From contig NZ_JAFLRK010000015.1 of NCBI RefSeq assembly GCF_017315735.1, forward strand, positions 1-64,000: a stretch of DNA of 64,000 nt, given 5' to 3'. The first letter of the stretch is position 1; the number at the start of each line of letters is the position of its first letter. The stretch comes from Paracoccus shandongensis (GTDB lineage Bacteria > Pseudomonadota > Alphaproteobacteria > Rhodobacterales > Rhodobacteraceae). Position numbers and translations under genes: made by a program. A model generated the notes under the pieces. It had not been told where the DNA came from. It worked only from the letters and a program-made list of their open reading frames with translations, and searched no databases. Shown here in pieces: positions 27,487 through 36,723 of the stretch.

Positions 27487-28875
27487 TCAGCCCTGCAACA
27501 GCGCCGCCAGCTCCGCCTGCTTTTCCTTGACCAAACCCGCGTCCCCGTCGGCTTCCAGGTTCAGGCGCACCACGGGTTCCGTGTTCGACTTGCGCAGGTT
27601 GAACCGCCAGTTGCCGAAATCCAGCGACACGCCGTCCAGGTCGTCGCGGCCCTGCGCCTGCGGCTCATACTTCTCGATCAGCCGCGCGATGGCCGCATCG
27701 GGGTCGTCGATGTGATAGTTCGTCTCGCCCGAGGAGGGATAAAGCCGCATCCGCTCCTCCAGCAGTTCGGCCAGGGTCTTGCCCTTCCGGGACAGCAGTT
27801 CCACCATCAACAGCCAGGGGATCATGCCGCTGTCGCAATAATAGAAGTCGCGGAAATAATGATGCGCCGACATCTCTCCGCCATAGATCGCGCCCACGTC
27901 GCGCATCTTGCGCTTGATGAAGGCGTGGCCGGTCTTGCTGACCACCGCCTCGCCGCCCGCTTCCGCGATCATGGCGCGGGTGTTCATGATGACGCGGGGG
28001 TCGTGGACGATCTTCTCGCCCGGGGATTTTTCCAGGAAGGCCGCGCCCAGCAGGCCCACGATGTATTCGCCGGGAATGAAGCGGCCGTTTTCGTCGAAAA
28101 AGAAGCAGCGGTCGAAATCGCCGTCCCAGGCCACGCCCAAGTCAGCATCCTCGGCCTTGACCTTTTCCACCGTGACCGGCTGGTTTTCCGGCAGCAGCGG
28201 GTTCGGGATGCCGTTGGGGAAACTGGAATCGACATCATGGTGCATCCGCACGAAGGTCAGCGGCGCGCCGCGACGCTCCAGTTCCGCCGCGATGGCGTCA
28301 AAGGTCGGGCCTGCCGTGCCGTTCCCGGCGTTCACCACGATCTTCATGGGCTTCAGCACAGAGACGTCCACGAAATCCGCCATGGCACGCGCGTAATCCG
28401 CCCGCGCATGGCTGAAGTCGGTGACGATGCCCTTGGCCGCGGGCGCGAAGCGGCCCGCCGTCGCCAGTTCCACGATGGGCGGCAGCTCGGTCGCCGGATC
28501 CAGCGGGGCGGACCCCCGGCCCACGATCTTCATGCCGTTGTAGTTGATCGGGTTGTGGGACGCCGTGACCTCGATCCCGCCGTCGGTGTCGTGGAAGCCC
28601 GTGTGGAAATACACCTCCTCGGTCCCGGCCAGGCCCAGGTCCAGAACGTCGGCGCCGCCATCCGTCAGCCCGTCGATCAGCGCGGCGGCAAGCTCGGGCG
28701 AGGTTTCGCGGCTGTCGCGGCCCACCACCACGCGCTTGGCCCCGCGGGCTTGGGCGAATGCGCGGCCGATGCGATAGGCCACGTCCGCGTCCAGGTTCTT
28801 GCCCAACTCGCCCCGAACGTCATAGGCTTTGAAACAGGTGATCTCTCGGGGGCCAAGGTTGCTGCGGTCGGTCAT
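27487..28875 (-). CDS. Phosphomannomutase/phosphoglucomutase
   Basis: Alpha-D-phosphohexomutase interconverting hexose 1- and 6-phosphates (Man-1-P or Glc-1-P) to feed nucleotide-sugar synthesis; it could supply the Glc-1-P used by GalU. The 462 residues have the active-site serine loop TASHNPINYNGMK (about 100-112), the metal loop DGDFDR (about 242), the sugar-binding GGEMSAHHYF and the C-terminal phosphate loop KSNTEPVVR. ATG 28875 (MTDRSNLGPREI) follows AAGGA. Substrate preference (ManB/Pgm/AlgC-like) cannot be read from sequence alone. Confidence 0.93.
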   Translation of the reverse strand: MTDRSNLGPREITCFKAYDVRGELGKNLDADVAYRIGRAFAQARGAKRVVVGRDSRETSPELAAALIDGLTDGGADVLDLGLAGTEEVYFHTGFHDTDGGIEVTASHNPINYNGMKIVGRGSAPLDPATELPPIVELATAGRFAPAAKGIVTDFSHARADYARAMADFVDVSVLKPMKIVVNAGNGTAGPTFDAIAAELERRGAPLTFVRMHHDVDSSFPNGIPNPLLPENQPVTVEKVKAEDADLGVAWDGDFDRCFFFDENGRFIPGEYIVGLLGAAFLEKSPGEKIVHDPRVIMNTRAMIAEAGGEAVVSKTGHAFIKRKMRDVGAIYGGEMSAHHYFRDFYYCDSGMIPWLLMVELLSRKGKTLAELLEERMRLYPSSGETNYHIDDPDAAIARLIEKYEPQAQGRDDLDGVSLDFGNWRFNLRKSNTEPVVRLNLEADGDAGLVKEKQAELAALLQG

Positions 28876-29014
28876 GGGCGCGGATCCTTTATGCGCAAGA
28901 GGTTGGGTCAATCGCTAGCAGCTTGGCCCGGAAGTTCAAGCGATTGGTCCCTTCGGACCACATGACGCCGGGCACGCGCCGCGATACAGGATGGCAAACG
29001 CACGGAAGGGCAAA

Positions 29015-29416
29015 ATGGACACGAAATCCCTGATCGCCGCTTATTACGAGGCCTTCAACGCGGGCCGCACCGACGACATGCTGGCCCTGCTGCATGACGA
29101 TGTGGAACACCACGTCAACGAAGGCGGCATCCGCCGGGGCAAGGCGCTGTTTGCGGACTTCAACGCGCACATGACCGCCAGCTACAAGGAAACGCTGACT
29201 GACATGGTGATCTTCGCCAATGAATCGGGCGACCGCGCGGCGGCGGAATTCGTGGTCAACGGCACCTACCTGAAGACCGACGAGGGCCTGCCCGAGGCCA
29301 GGGGCCAGACCTATCGCCTGCCCGCAGGCAGCTTCTTCACCATCCGCGAGGGCCAGATCGCGCGCGTGACGACCTATTACAACCTGGCCGACTGGATGCG
29401 GCAGGTCAGCCAATGA
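29015..29416 (+). CDS. NTF2-like / SnoaL ketosteroid-isomerase-related protein
   Basis: A 133-residue cone-fold protein of the NTF2/SnoaL superfamily. Its N-terminus (LIAAYYEAFNAGRTDDMLALL) and HDDVEHHVNEGG are typical; the fold hosts very different activities, so no reaction can be assigned. ATG 29015 follows GGAAGGG at five bases and is preferred to ATG 28991. First gene of a three-gene operon with 4-nt overlaps (ATGA, then GTGA) with an acetyltransferase and a nitrilase-family amidase, which argues for a shared small-molecule pathway. Confidence 0.8.
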   Translation: MDTKSLIAAYYEAFNAGRTDDMLALLHDDVEHHVNEGGIRRGKALFADFNAHMTASYKETLTDMVIFANESGDRAAAEFVVNGTYLKTDEGLPEARGQTYRLPAGSFFTIREGQIARVTTYYNLADWMRQVSQ

Positions 29417-29997
29417 GTGTCACGACGCGCGTCCTGACCGGAGAGGCGCTGGCCGCCGCGCTGGAAGATGTCGCGCGTCTGCGCATCCGCGTGTTCCGGG
29501 ATTTTCCCTATCTTTATGACGGGGATGCCGATTACGAACGCGATTACCTGCGCGCCTATCAGTCGCCCGGTGCGGTGGTCGTGGCGGCGATGGATGGCAG
29601 CCGGGTCGTGGGGGCCGCCACCGGCGCGCCCATGGCCGACCACGCCGCCGATTTCGCGGCGGCCTTCGCGGACCGGCCGGAACCCCTGGACCAGATCTTC
29701 TACTGCGCCGAATCGGTGCTGCTGCGCGATTATCGCGGCCAGGGCATCGGCCACGCCTTTTTCGATGCGCGCGAAGCCCATGCCCGCGCCCTGGGCCTGA
29801 CCTTCAGCGCCTTTTGCAGCGTGATCCGGCCCCCCGATCACCCGGCCCGGCCCGCCGATTACCGCCCGCTGGACGATTTCTGGCGCAAGCGCGGATACGC
29901 GCCGCTGCCGGGCGTCATCGCGCATTTCTCGTGGAAGGATCTGGGCGATTCTGCCGAGACCGAAAAACCCCTGCAATTCTGGATGCGCCCCCTGTGA
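29413..29997 (+). CDS. GNAT-family N-acetyltransferase
   Basis: A 194-residue acyl-CoA-dependent transferase of the GNAT fold. The acetyl-CoA loop RGQGIGHAFFDAREAHARALG (Q/RxxGxG/A type) is around residues 109-128, preceded by the beta-bulge strand IFYCAESVLL. Substrate is unknown. ATG 29413 overlaps the preceding stop, and its own stop overlaps the GTG of the carbon-nitrogen hydrolase, so production of the three proteins is probably coupled. Confidence 0.85.
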   Translation: MSVTTRVLTGEALAAALEDVARLRIRVFRDFPYLYDGDADYERDYLRAYQSPGAVVVAAMDGSRVVGAATGAPMADHAADFAAAFADRPEPLDQIFYCAESVLLRDYRGQGIGHAFFDAREAHARALGLTFSAFCSVIRPPDHPARPADYRPLDDFWRKRGYAPLPGVIAHFSWKDLGDSAETEKPLQFWMRPL

Positions 29998-30866
29998 GGA
30001 TCGCCGCCGCCGCCTATCCCATCGACTGGTTCGACAGCATGGCCGATTACGAGGCCAAGCTGACCGCTTGGGTGACCGAGGCCGATGGCGCCGACCTGCT
30101 GGTCTTTCCCGAATACGGCGCGATGGAGCTTGCCTCGCTGGGCGGGCGCGCCGTGGCGGGCGATCTGGAAGCGTCGCTGCACGAGGTCGCGCGGCACTGG
30201 CCGCAGGTCCAGGCGCTGCACCGGCGGCTGGCGGCAGCGCATGGGTGCCACATCCTCGGCGCCTCGGGTCCGGTGTTCGACGGCCCGCGCCCGGTCAACC
30301 GCGCGCTCCTCTATGGCCCGGACGGCATCATCGGCCATCAGGACAAGCAGATCATGACCCGGTTCGAGCGCGAGGATTGGGACGTGACCGGCAACCCCGG
30401 TCTGCGGGTCTTCGACACAAGCCTGGGCCGGATCGGCGTCCTGATCTGCTATGACAGCGAATTTCCCCTGCTGGGACGCGTGCTGGCCCAGGCGGGGGTG
30501 GAATTGCTGCTGGTGCCAAGCTGCACGGATACGGTGGCGGGCTTCAACCGCGTGCGCATCGGCGCGATGGCGCGCGCGCTGGAAAGCCAGTGCGTCGTGG
30601 TGCAGGCCCCCACGGTCGGGGCCTGCGACTGGATGCCCGCGCTGGACGAAAACCGGGGCCGGGCGGCGGTCTATGGCCCGCCCGACGGGTTCTGGCCGGA
30701 AACCGGGATCATCGCCGAAGGCCCCATGGACCGGCCCGGCTGGGTTTTCGCGGATGTCGATCTGTCCCGCGTGGCCCGAAGCCGCCAGGAAGGCGCGGTC
30801 CTGCCCCATGCCCATTGGCCGGAAAGCGACGGCATCGGGCTGACGCGGACGGAAACCTTTTCTTGA
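29994..30866 (+). CDS. Carbon-nitrogen hydrolase (nitrilase superfamily amidase)
   Basis: Hydrolyses a C-N bond of an amide or N-carbamoyl compound. From GTG 29994 the 290-residue protein carries the complete Glu-Lys-Cys triad: E40 in FPEYGAMEL, K118 in HQDKQIMTRFE and C152 in VLICYDSEFP. This makes it likely active. An earlier in-frame start would run through the GNAT gene and is rejected. With the GNAT and NTF2-like partners it may act on acylated amines or amides; that is inference. Confidence 0.88.
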   Translation: MRIAAAAYPIDWFDSMADYEAKLTAWVTEADGADLLVFPEYGAMELASLGGRAVAGDLEASLHEVARHWPQVQALHRRLAAAHGCHILGASGPVFDGPRPVNRALLYGPDGIIGHQDKQIMTRFEREDWDVTGNPGLRVFDTSLGRIGVLICYDSEFPLLGRVLAQAGVELLLVPSCTDTVAGFNRVRIGAMARALESQCVVVQAPTVGACDWMPALDENRGRAAVYGPPDGFWPETGIIAEGPMDRPGWVFADVDLSRVARSRQEGAVLPHAHWPESDGIGLTRTETFS

Positions 30867-30929
30867 CCATTCCGTTCTATGACTCATCGGCGCTGTTCGC
30901 GGCGTCTTTTCGTGCCATAGTCCGCGGCC

Positions 30930-31352
30930 ATGCTGCATATCAACAACACCATCGCGATCGAGGAGTGGGAGCTGACCGAACAGTTCACCAGATCCCAAGG
31001 GCCGGGCGGGCAGAACGTCAACAAGGTCGAAACCGCGGTCGAACTGCGGTTCGAAGCCGCGCGGTCCCCGAACCTGCCTGACGCCGTCAAGCGCCGCCTG
31101 GAACGGCTGGCGGGGCGGCGCTGGACGCGCGACGGCGCGGTGGTGATCCTGTCGCAGGAAACCCGCAGCCAGGCCCGCAACCGGGAAATCGCCCGCGAAC
31201 GGTTGGCCGACCTGATCAACCGCGCCGCCGAACCCGTCAAGCGCCGGGTCGCGACCAAGCCCACCTGGGGCAGCCAGCAGCGCCGCCTCAAGGCCAAGGC
31301 CACCCGGGGCGAGGTCAAGGCCCTGCGCGGCCGGGTGGAGGATGGCGAATGA
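30930..31352 (+). CDS. arfB: Alternative ribosome-rescue factor ArfB (peptidyl-tRNA hydrolase, YaeJ)
   Basis: Releases nascent chains from ribosomes stalled on truncated mRNA, independent of a stop codon. The 140-residue protein has the class-I release-factor GGQ motif at 26-28 (SQGPGGQNVNKVET) and a basic C-terminal tail (PTWGSQQRRLKAKATRGEVK) that enters the empty mRNA channel. Full-length release-factor domains for codon recognition are absent, which fits ArfB rather than PrfA/PrfB. Its stop overlaps the Nudix ATG as ATGA. Confidence 0.93.
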   Translation: MLHINNTIAIEEWELTEQFTRSQGPGGQNVNKVETAVELRFEAARSPNLPDAVKRRLERLAGRRWTRDGAVVILSQETRSQARNREIARERLADLINRAAEPVKRRVATKPTWGSQQRRLKAKATRGEVKALRGRVEDGE

Positions 31353-31801
31353 AGCCCTGGGGCCAGTCGCTGCGCCTGCTGCTGGGCTGGCGCCCCGCCG
31401 CCATGCAGGTCGGCGCGATCTGCCGCCGCCCGCAAAACGGCGATGTGCTGCTGATCACCAGCCGGGGCACGGGACGCTGGGTCATCCCCAAGGGCTGGCC
31501 GATGGAGGGCAAGACCCTGCCCGGCGCCGCCGCCACCGAGGCCTGGGAGGAGGCGGGCGTTGAGGGCCATGTCCACGAGGCCGAGATCGGCCGTTACCGC
31601 TATGACAAGGAACAGGACCGGGGCTGGTCCGTCCCGGTCGAGGTGCGCGTCTTCCTGATGGATGCGGGCCAGATCCGCCCCGACTTCCCCGAGGCCGGGC
31701 AGCGCAAGCGGCGCTGGTTTTCGCCGCAGGAGGCGGCGCAACTGGTGGTTGAGCCCGGCTTGAAGAAGATCCTGCTTGCATTGCCGAAGGCGTCCGGCTG
31801 A
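31349..31801 (+). CDS. Nudix hydrolase, DIPP-like
   Basis: A 150-residue Nudix-fold protein. The box region PKGWPMEGKTLPGAAATE continuing AWEEAGV keeps the catalytic EE but has Lys where the first Glu and Thr where the Arg of the classic G-x5-E-x7-RE box are expected. The PKGWP lead-in is typical of the diphosphoinositol-polyphosphate phosphohydrolase (DIPP) branch. It may hydrolyse a nucleoside diphosphate derivative or a pyrophosphorylated or polyphosphate compound. It is overlapped by arfB and lies 9 bp before the phosphate transporter gene. Confidence 0.85.
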   Translation: MKPWGQSLRLLLGWRPAAMQVGAICRRPQNGDVLLITSRGTGRWVIPKGWPMEGKTLPGAAATEAWEEAGVEGHVHEAEIGRYRYDKEQDRGWSVPVEVRVFLMDAGQIRPDFPEAGQRKRRWFSPQEAAQLVVEPGLKKILLALPKASG

Positions 31802-31810
31802 CATGCGGGC

Positions 31811-33247
31811 ATGACCCGTCCCGACCGCGACTATCGCACACTCGACAAGGATCTGGGGCGGATCACCATTGTCGAATCCGCGCAGTTCCATGCCGTCCGC
31901 CCCGTGTTGCGGCTGGGCGCGGGCATCCTGCTGGCGGTGTCGCTGATCTTCCTGGCCCTGGGCGTCACCGGCCAGCAGCCCGGCCTGATCGCGGTCAGCG
32001 CGGGCTTCATCGTGGCGGGCTGGCTGGGCCTGTCCATCGGGGCGAACGACATCGCGAACGCGTTGGGCCCTGCGGTGGGCGCAGGGGCCATCGCCATCGG
32101 GCCCGGGCTTGCGCTGGTGGGGCTGGCGGAAATCGCGGGCGCGGCCGTGGCGGGCCATGCCGTCACCCATCGCCTGGCCGAGGGGATCGTGGACATCGCC
32201 GTCCTGACCGGGGCGGCGGGGCAGATCGTCATGCTGGCCGCGCTGGTCGCGGCGGCGGGCTGGATCACGATCGCCACGGGGGCGAACCTGCCGGTCTCGA
32301 CCTCGCATTCCATCGTGGGGGCGATTGCCGGTGCGGGGCTGGCGGCGGCGGGGTCGGCGGCCGTGTCCTGGGGGGGCATCGCCGCCATGGCCCTGGCCTG
32401 GATGCTGACGCCCCTGGCGGCGGCCGTCCTGGCCGGTGGGCTGCTGGCGCTGCTGCGGCTCAGGGTGGCCGAGGCGGCGGATCGCGGCCAAGCCGCCCGC
32501 GCCTGGCTGCCGCCGCTGATAGGGGCCATGGCCGGGCTGTTTGTCGCCTATATCGCGGCCCTGCTGCCCGCGCTGTCGCTGCGCCTGCCCCTTGCCCTGC
32601 TGCCCGGCGCGGTCGCGGGGCTGGCCGTGGCAGGGCTGATGCGCTGCCGCGTCAGCCGGCTGCTGGCCGAGACCGGGGACGACAAGCCGGGGATGAAGCG
32701 CCTGTTGCGCCAGCCCCTGCTGTTTGCCGCCGTGATGATGGCATTCGCCCATGGCGCGGGCGATGCGGGCAATGTCGCGGGGCCGCTGCTGGTGATCCTG
32801 ACCCCCGACCACCACGGTCCGCTGCCCGTGCCGCTGCTGCTGCTGGCGGTGGCGGGCACGGCCATCGCGCTTGGCGCGGTGCTGTTCGGCCGCCGCCTGG
32901 TCGGCATGGTGGGCGAGGGGATCACCCGCCTGAACCCCGCCCGCGCCTTCTGCATCACCCTGGCCACCGCGATGATCGTGCTGGCCGCCTCTGCCTGGGG
33001 ATTGCCGGTGTCATCGACCCATGTGGCGGTGGGGGGCGTCTTCGGCGTGGGCTTCGTACGCGAATGGCTGGACCGCCGCGCCGACCGCCAGCGGGCCGCC
33101 CTGCCGGTCGAGGAACGCCGCCGCCGCCAGCTGATCCGCCGCAGCCATGTGGCGACCATCACCGCCGCCTGGGTGGTCACGGTTCCGGTCACGGCGCTTC
33201 TGGGCGGGTTGTGCTGCCTGGCGATGCTGTGGCTGGCGGGTGTCTAG
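31811..33247 (+). CDS. Inorganic phosphate transporter, Pit family
   Basis: Low-affinity phosphate permease of the inner membrane, 478 residues, with about ten to twelve hydrophobic helices. Two inverted Pit signature regions are visible: [17 protein letters not shown] (about residue 76) and the divergent [15 protein letters not shown] (about residue 317), where GSNDVAN-type residues are usual; SHSIVGA and [13 protein letters not shown] are also present. A hydrophilic loop (about 280-310) separates the halves. ATG is 9 bp after the Nudix stop, so probably co-transcribed. The stop lies in a CTAG palindrome shared with pncB. Confidence 0.9.
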   Translation: MTRPDRDYRTLDKDLGRITIVESAQFHAVRPVLRLGAGILLAVSLIFLALGVTGQQPGLIAVSAGFIVAGWLGLSIGANDIANALGPAVGAGAIAIGPGLALVGLAEIAGAAVAGHAVTHRLAEGIVDIAVLTGAAGQIVMLAALVAAAGWITIATGANLPVSTSHSIVGAIAGAGLAAAGSAAVSWGGIAAMALAWMLTPLAAAVLAGGLLALLRLRVAEAADRGQAARAWLPPLIGAMAGLFVAYIAALLPALSLRLPLALLPGAVAGLAVAGLMRCRVSRLLAETGDDKPGMKRLLRQPLLFAAVMMAFAHGAGDAGNVAGPLLVILTPDHHGPLPVPLLLLAVAGTAIALGAVLFGRRLVGMVGEGITRLNPARAFCITLATAMIVLAASAWGLPVSSTHVAVGGVFGVGFVREWLDRRADRQRAALPVEERRRRQLIRRSHVATITAAWVVTVPVTALLGGLCCLAMLWLAGV

Positions 33248-34536
33248 ACCACCACCTCCAGCCGCGGTTGCTGACCCGCCCCGAAGACGCGGCGATAGCG
33301 CGCGATCTCCTCGGCCGGGCCGGTGGCCTTGGCGGGGTTGTCCGACAGCTTGACGGTGGGACGGCCATTGGCCGAGACCGCCTTGCAGACCAGGCTGAAG
33401 GGCGCCAGCCCGTCCCCCGAGACCAGCCCCCGGAAATCGTTGGTCAGAAGCGTGCCCCAGCCGAAGCTGACCTTGACGCGGCCATGAAACTGGTGGTGCA
33501 GTTCGACAATCTTGGCGACATCCAGCCCGTCCGAGAAGATCACCAGCTTCTTGCGCGGATCCTCGCCCCGATCCCGCCACCAGCGGATCGCGGTTTCGGC
33601 CCCTTGGGCGGGGTCGCCGCTGTCGATGCGGATGCCGGTCCAGCCCGCCAGCCAGTCGGGCGCGCCCGCCAGGAAACCCTCGGTCCCGTAGGTGTCGGGC
33701 AGGATCATGCGCAGGTTGCCGTCATGTTCCTCGTGCCAGTCGGCCAGAACCTCATAGGGGGCGCGGCGCAACTCCTCGTCGGTGTCGGCAAGCGCGGCAT
33801 AGACCATGGGCAGTTCATGGGCATTGGTGCCGATGGCCTCGATGTCGCGGCGCATGGCGATCAGGCAGTTCGAGGTGCCGGTGAAACGCTCGCCCAAGCC
33901 CTCGATCATGGCCTGCACGGCCCAGTCCTGCCACAGGAAGCTGTGGCGGCGGCGGGTGCCGAAATCGGCGATGCGCAGGTCGGGCAGGCCGCGCAGGGTT
34001 TCGATCTTTTCCCAAAGCCGCGTCATGGCGCGGGCGTAAAGCACCTGCAATTCAAACCGGCCCAGGGTTTCCAGCACGGCGCGGGACCGCAGTTCCATCA
34101 GGATCGCCAGGGCGGGAATTTCCCACAGCATCACCTCGGGCCATTTGCCCTCGAAGGTCAGCTCGTACTGGCCGTCGCGCTTTTCCAGCTGATAGGGGGG
34201 CAGGCGCAGGTTTTCCAGGAACTCCATGAAGTCGGGGCGGAACATCTGGCGCTTGCCGTAGAAGGTGTTGCCGCGCAGCCAGGTGGATTCGCCGCGCGTC
34301 AGCCGCAACCCGCGCACATGGTCCAGCTGTTCGCGCAGCTCGCCCTCGTCGATCAGGTCGGCCAGGCGGATGGATCTGGTGCGGTTGATCAGGCTGAAGC
34401 GGACGATGGTGTCGGGCCGGTTGCGGAAGATCGACTGGCACATCAACAGCTTGTAGAAGTCCGTGTCGATCAGCGACCGCACGATCGGGTCGATCTTCCA
34501 TTTGTGGTTATAAACGCGGGTGGCGATGTCAACCAT
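33244..34536 (-). CDS. pncB: Nicotinate phosphoribosyltransferase
   Basis: Forms nicotinate mononucleotide from nicotinate and PRPP, entering the Preiss-Handler route to NAD. The 430-residue product begins [17 protein letters not shown] and contains the NAPRTase motifs DTDFYKLLM and [16 protein letters not shown] 34536 is preferred to a start 87 bp upstream, which would overlap pncA. Follows pncA after four bases, so nicotinamide deamidation and nicotinate capture are co-expressed. Convergent with pit: the two stop codons share CTAG at 33244-33247. Confidence 0.95.
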   Translation of the reverse strand: MVDIATRVYNHKWKIDPIVRSLIDTDFYKLLMCQSIFRNRPDTIVRFSLINRTRSIRLADLIDEGELREQLDHVRGLRLTRGESTWLRGNTFYGKRQMFRPDFMEFLENLRLPPYQLEKRDGQYELTFEGKWPEVMLWEIPALAILMELRSRAVLETLGRFELQVLYARAMTRLWEKIETLRGLPDLRIADFGTRRRHSFLWQDWAVQAMIEGLGERFTGTSNCLIAMRRDIEAIGTNAHELPMVYAALADTDEELRRAPYEVLADWHEEHDGNLRMILPDTYGTEGFLAGAPDWLAGWTGIRIDSGDPAQGAETAIRWWRDRGEDPRKKLVIFSDGLDVAKIVELHHQFHGRVKVSFGWGTLLTNDFRGLVSGDGLAPFSLVCKAVSANGRPTVKLSDNPAKATGPAEEIARYRRVFGAGQQPRLEVVV

Positions 34537-34540
34537 CGGC

Positions 34541-35137
34541 TTACTCCAGTCTGACGCCAGCCGCAGCCATCTCGGCGCGGGCGCGGTCGCGGCTGCCGTC
34601 CAGGTCGATGGCGCGGGTCGCATCCTCGATCACGGTGGCGCAAAAGCCCAGGCGGGCGGCGTCAACCGCGCTCCAGGCGACGCAGAAATCATGGGCGAGG
34701 CCCACGAAGAACAGATCCGACAGCCCCCGGTCGCGCAGGTATCCGGCAAGGCCGGTGGGGGTTTGGCGGTCGTTTTCAAAGAAGGCGGAATAGCTGTCGA
34801 TCCCCGCCCGGAACCCCTTGCGGATCACCAGGTCGGCGCGGTTCAGGTCCAGGCCGGGGTGGAACTCCGCGCCCTGGGTGCCGATCACGCAATGGGTGGG
34901 CCACAGCACCTGCGGGCCATAGGGCATGTCGGTCAGGCTGAAGGGATCCGCGCCCGGGTGGGTGGCGGCGAAGCTGGCGTGGTCCGCCGGGTGCCAGTCC
35001 TGCGTCAGCACCACCGCGTCGTAATCACCCATCAGCGCGTTTATGGGACCGACGATCTCGTCCCCGCCCGCCACGGCCAGGGCGCCGCCGGGGCAGAAAT
35101 CGACCTGCATGTCGATGACGATCAATGCGCGTGCCAT
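34541..35137 (-). CDS. pncA: Nicotinamidase (bifunctional nicotinamidase/pyrazinamidase)
   Basis: Deamidates nicotinamide to nicotinate in NAD salvage. The 198-residue isochorismatase-fold enzyme has the N-terminal Asp in [12 protein letters not shown], the metal-site region [11 protein letters not shown], and the catalytic Cys in [15 protein letters not shown] 35137 follows GGAGGG; a longer frame would extend into the divergent trhO upstream region. Heads the pncA-pncB pair. Confidence 0.94.
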   Translation of the reverse strand: MARALIVIDMQVDFCPGGALAVAGGDEIVGPINALMGDYDAVVLTQDWHPADHASFAATHPGADPFSLTDMPYGPQVLWPTHCVIGTQGAEFHPGLDLNRADLVIRKGFRAGIDSYSAFFENDRQTPTGLAGYLRDRGLSDLFFVGLAHDFCVAWSAVDAARLGFCATVIEDATRAIDLDGSRDRARAEMAAAGVRLE

Positions 35138-35234
35138 CCGCCCTCCGTGATTGTGACAATGCCTAGGAACTGATGGCCCCCGGGTCAATGGTCCTGTCTT
35201 GAAAGCGCGGGCATTGCTGGCTATGGGCCGATCC

Positions 35235-36173
35235 ATGCCCATCGTCGCCGCGCTGTATCATTTCACCCGTTTCCCCGATCCCGCCGCCCTGAAGGACCCG
35301 CTGGCAAAGGTTGCCTGCGCCCATGGAGTGCGCGGCACGCTGCTGCTGGCGGCGGAAGGCATCAACGGCACCATCGCCGGCACGCGCGAGGGGATCGACG
35401 CGGTGCTGGCCCATATCCGCGCCCTGCCGGGCTGCGAAACGCTGGCGTGGAAGGAAAGCACGGCGGGGGCGATGCCCTTCGGCAAGATGAAGGTGCGCCT
35501 GAAACGAGAGATCGTGACCATGGGCCAGCCCGATGTCGATCCGACGGCCTCGGTCGGCCATTACGTGGAACCTGCCGACTGGAACGCCCTGATCAGCGCG
35601 CCCGATGTGGCGGTGATCGACACCCGCAACGATTACGAAGTGGATATCGGCACCTTCGCGGGCGCCGTCGATCCGGGCACGCGGTCCTTCCGCGACTTTC
35701 CCGCCTGGTGGCAGGCCAATGCGGACCGCTTCGCGGGCAAGCGCATCGCCATGTTCTGCACCGGCGGCATCCGCTGCGAGAAATCGACGAACTGGCTGCT
35801 GTCGCAGGGGGTGGATCAGGTCTTCCACCTTAAGGGCGGGATCCTGAAATATCTTGAGGAGGTGCCCCAGGCCGACAGCTTGTGGCAGGGCGAATGCTTC
35901 GTCTTCGACGGCCGCGTCAGCCTGACCCACGGCTTGCGGCAAGGCCGCCACGGGCTATGCCACGCCTGCCGCCGCCCCCTGGCCCCCGAGGACCGCGAAA
36001 GGCCGGAATACGAGGAAGGCGTGAGTTGCCACCGCTGCGTGGGCGAATACGACGAGGCTGACCGGGCACGGTTCCGCGAACGCCAGCGGCAGGTCGCGCG
36101 GGGCGAGTTGTTTGCGGATGGTATGGAAAATCCTGCACATTTTTCTTCAAAGCGGAACAGTGCATTTTCTTGA
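35235..36173 (+). CDS. trhO: tRNA uridine(34) hydroxylase, rhodanese-domain (TrhO/YceA)
   Basis: Hydroxylates U34 of certain tRNAs (first step to mo5U/cmo5U). The 312 residues comprise an N-terminal ferredoxin-like domain, a rhodanese domain with active-site loop [12 protein letters not shown] (about residues 172-184), and a Cys-containing C-terminal region ([17 protein letters not shown]). ATG 35235 is chosen by family start; ATG 35223 is possible. The last roughly 17 residues (after ELFAD) are encoded by visibly AT-richer DNA and do not look like the usual tail, so the native C-terminus may have been replaced. Confidence 0.9.
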   Translation: MPIVAALYHFTRFPDPAALKDPLAKVACAHGVRGTLLLAAEGINGTIAGTREGIDAVLAHIRALPGCETLAWKESTAGAMPFGKMKVRLKREIVTMGQPDVDPTASVGHYVEPADWNALISAPDVAVIDTRNDYEVDIGTFAGAVDPGTRSFRDFPAWWQANADRFAGKRIAMFCTGGIRCEKSTNWLLSQGVDQVFHLKGGILKYLEEVPQADSLWQGECFVFDGRVSLTHGLRQGRHGLCHACRRPLAPEDRERPEYEEGVSCHRCVGEYDEADRARFRERQRQVARGELFADGMENPAHFSSKRNSAFS

Positions 36174-36231
36174 TCCGAACAGAAGGCCATGCATATTTCA
36201 GCAAATCTATCCTTGGAGAAGCATTGAAAGA

Positions 36232-36642
36232 ATGAGAATGCGCTTGGCAACGGCTGCCCTTTTTTCCGCGGCATGCATGACGGCACCGGCTTTCGGATCC
36301 GAATTCCAGATCGAGTTTTCCTGGGACGGATTGGCAAGTTGCACGACCGGAAACCCCAAGACGGTGGCCAGTCCGGCTTTTGCGGTCAAAGGCCTTCCGG
36401 CTGGCACCCAGGTTGTCGAATTCAAGCTGACGGATCTTGATGCCCGGTCCTACAGGCACGGCGGAGGAGCCGTTGGGATCAGCACCGATGGGACGGTCCC
36501 GCCGGGTGTCTTCAAGTACAAGAGCCCGTGCCCTCCCAATGGCAGCCATACTTACGTCTGGACCGCAACGGCCAAGGATCAGCCAGGTCGAAAAGGGAAG
36601 GTGCTGGGCACCGCTCAAGCGTCCCGGCAATATCCCGAGTGA
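36232..36642 (+). CDS. Small secreted PEBP-like (YbhB/Raf-kinase-inhibitor type) protein
   Basis: A 136-residue protein with a Sec signal peptide (MRMRLATAALFSAACMTAPA, cleavage near FGS-E). The mature part resembles a short phosphatidylethanolamine-binding protein: LPAGTQVVEFKLTDLDA, a YRHGG strand, and SPCPPNGSHTYVWTATAKD, which matches the conserved GPCPP-x-GxHxY motif. Several family residues (such as the DPDAP-H pair) are altered. The gene and its upstream 120 bp are AT-richer than the neighbours, suggesting recent acquisition. Ligand and role unknown. Confidence 0.65.
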   Translation: MRMRLATAALFSAACMTAPAFGSEFQIEFSWDGLASCTTGNPKTVASPAFAVKGLPAGTQVVEFKLTDLDARSYRHGGGAVGISTDGTVPPGVFKYKSPCPPNGSHTYVWTATAKDQPGRKGKVLGTAQASRQYPE

Positions 36643-36658
36643 TTTTCAGGAACCGGAT

Positions 36659-36707
36659 CGGAAGGAAGCCCGCCCCTTCGGCAGGACGCGGGCTTCCTTC
36701 CGGTTTT
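36659..36707 (+). terminator. Strong hairpin terminator between the PEBP-like gene and maeB
   Basis: A perfect 15-bp stem (CGGAAGGAAGCCCGC with its complement at 36688-36702) around a 14-base loop, followed by GTTTT. It lies 16 bp after the PEBP-like stop and 17 bp beyond the convergent maeB stop, so it may serve both strands, better on the plus strand. Confidence 0.85.
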
Positions 36708-36723
36708 CTGAACGCCGCGTCCC

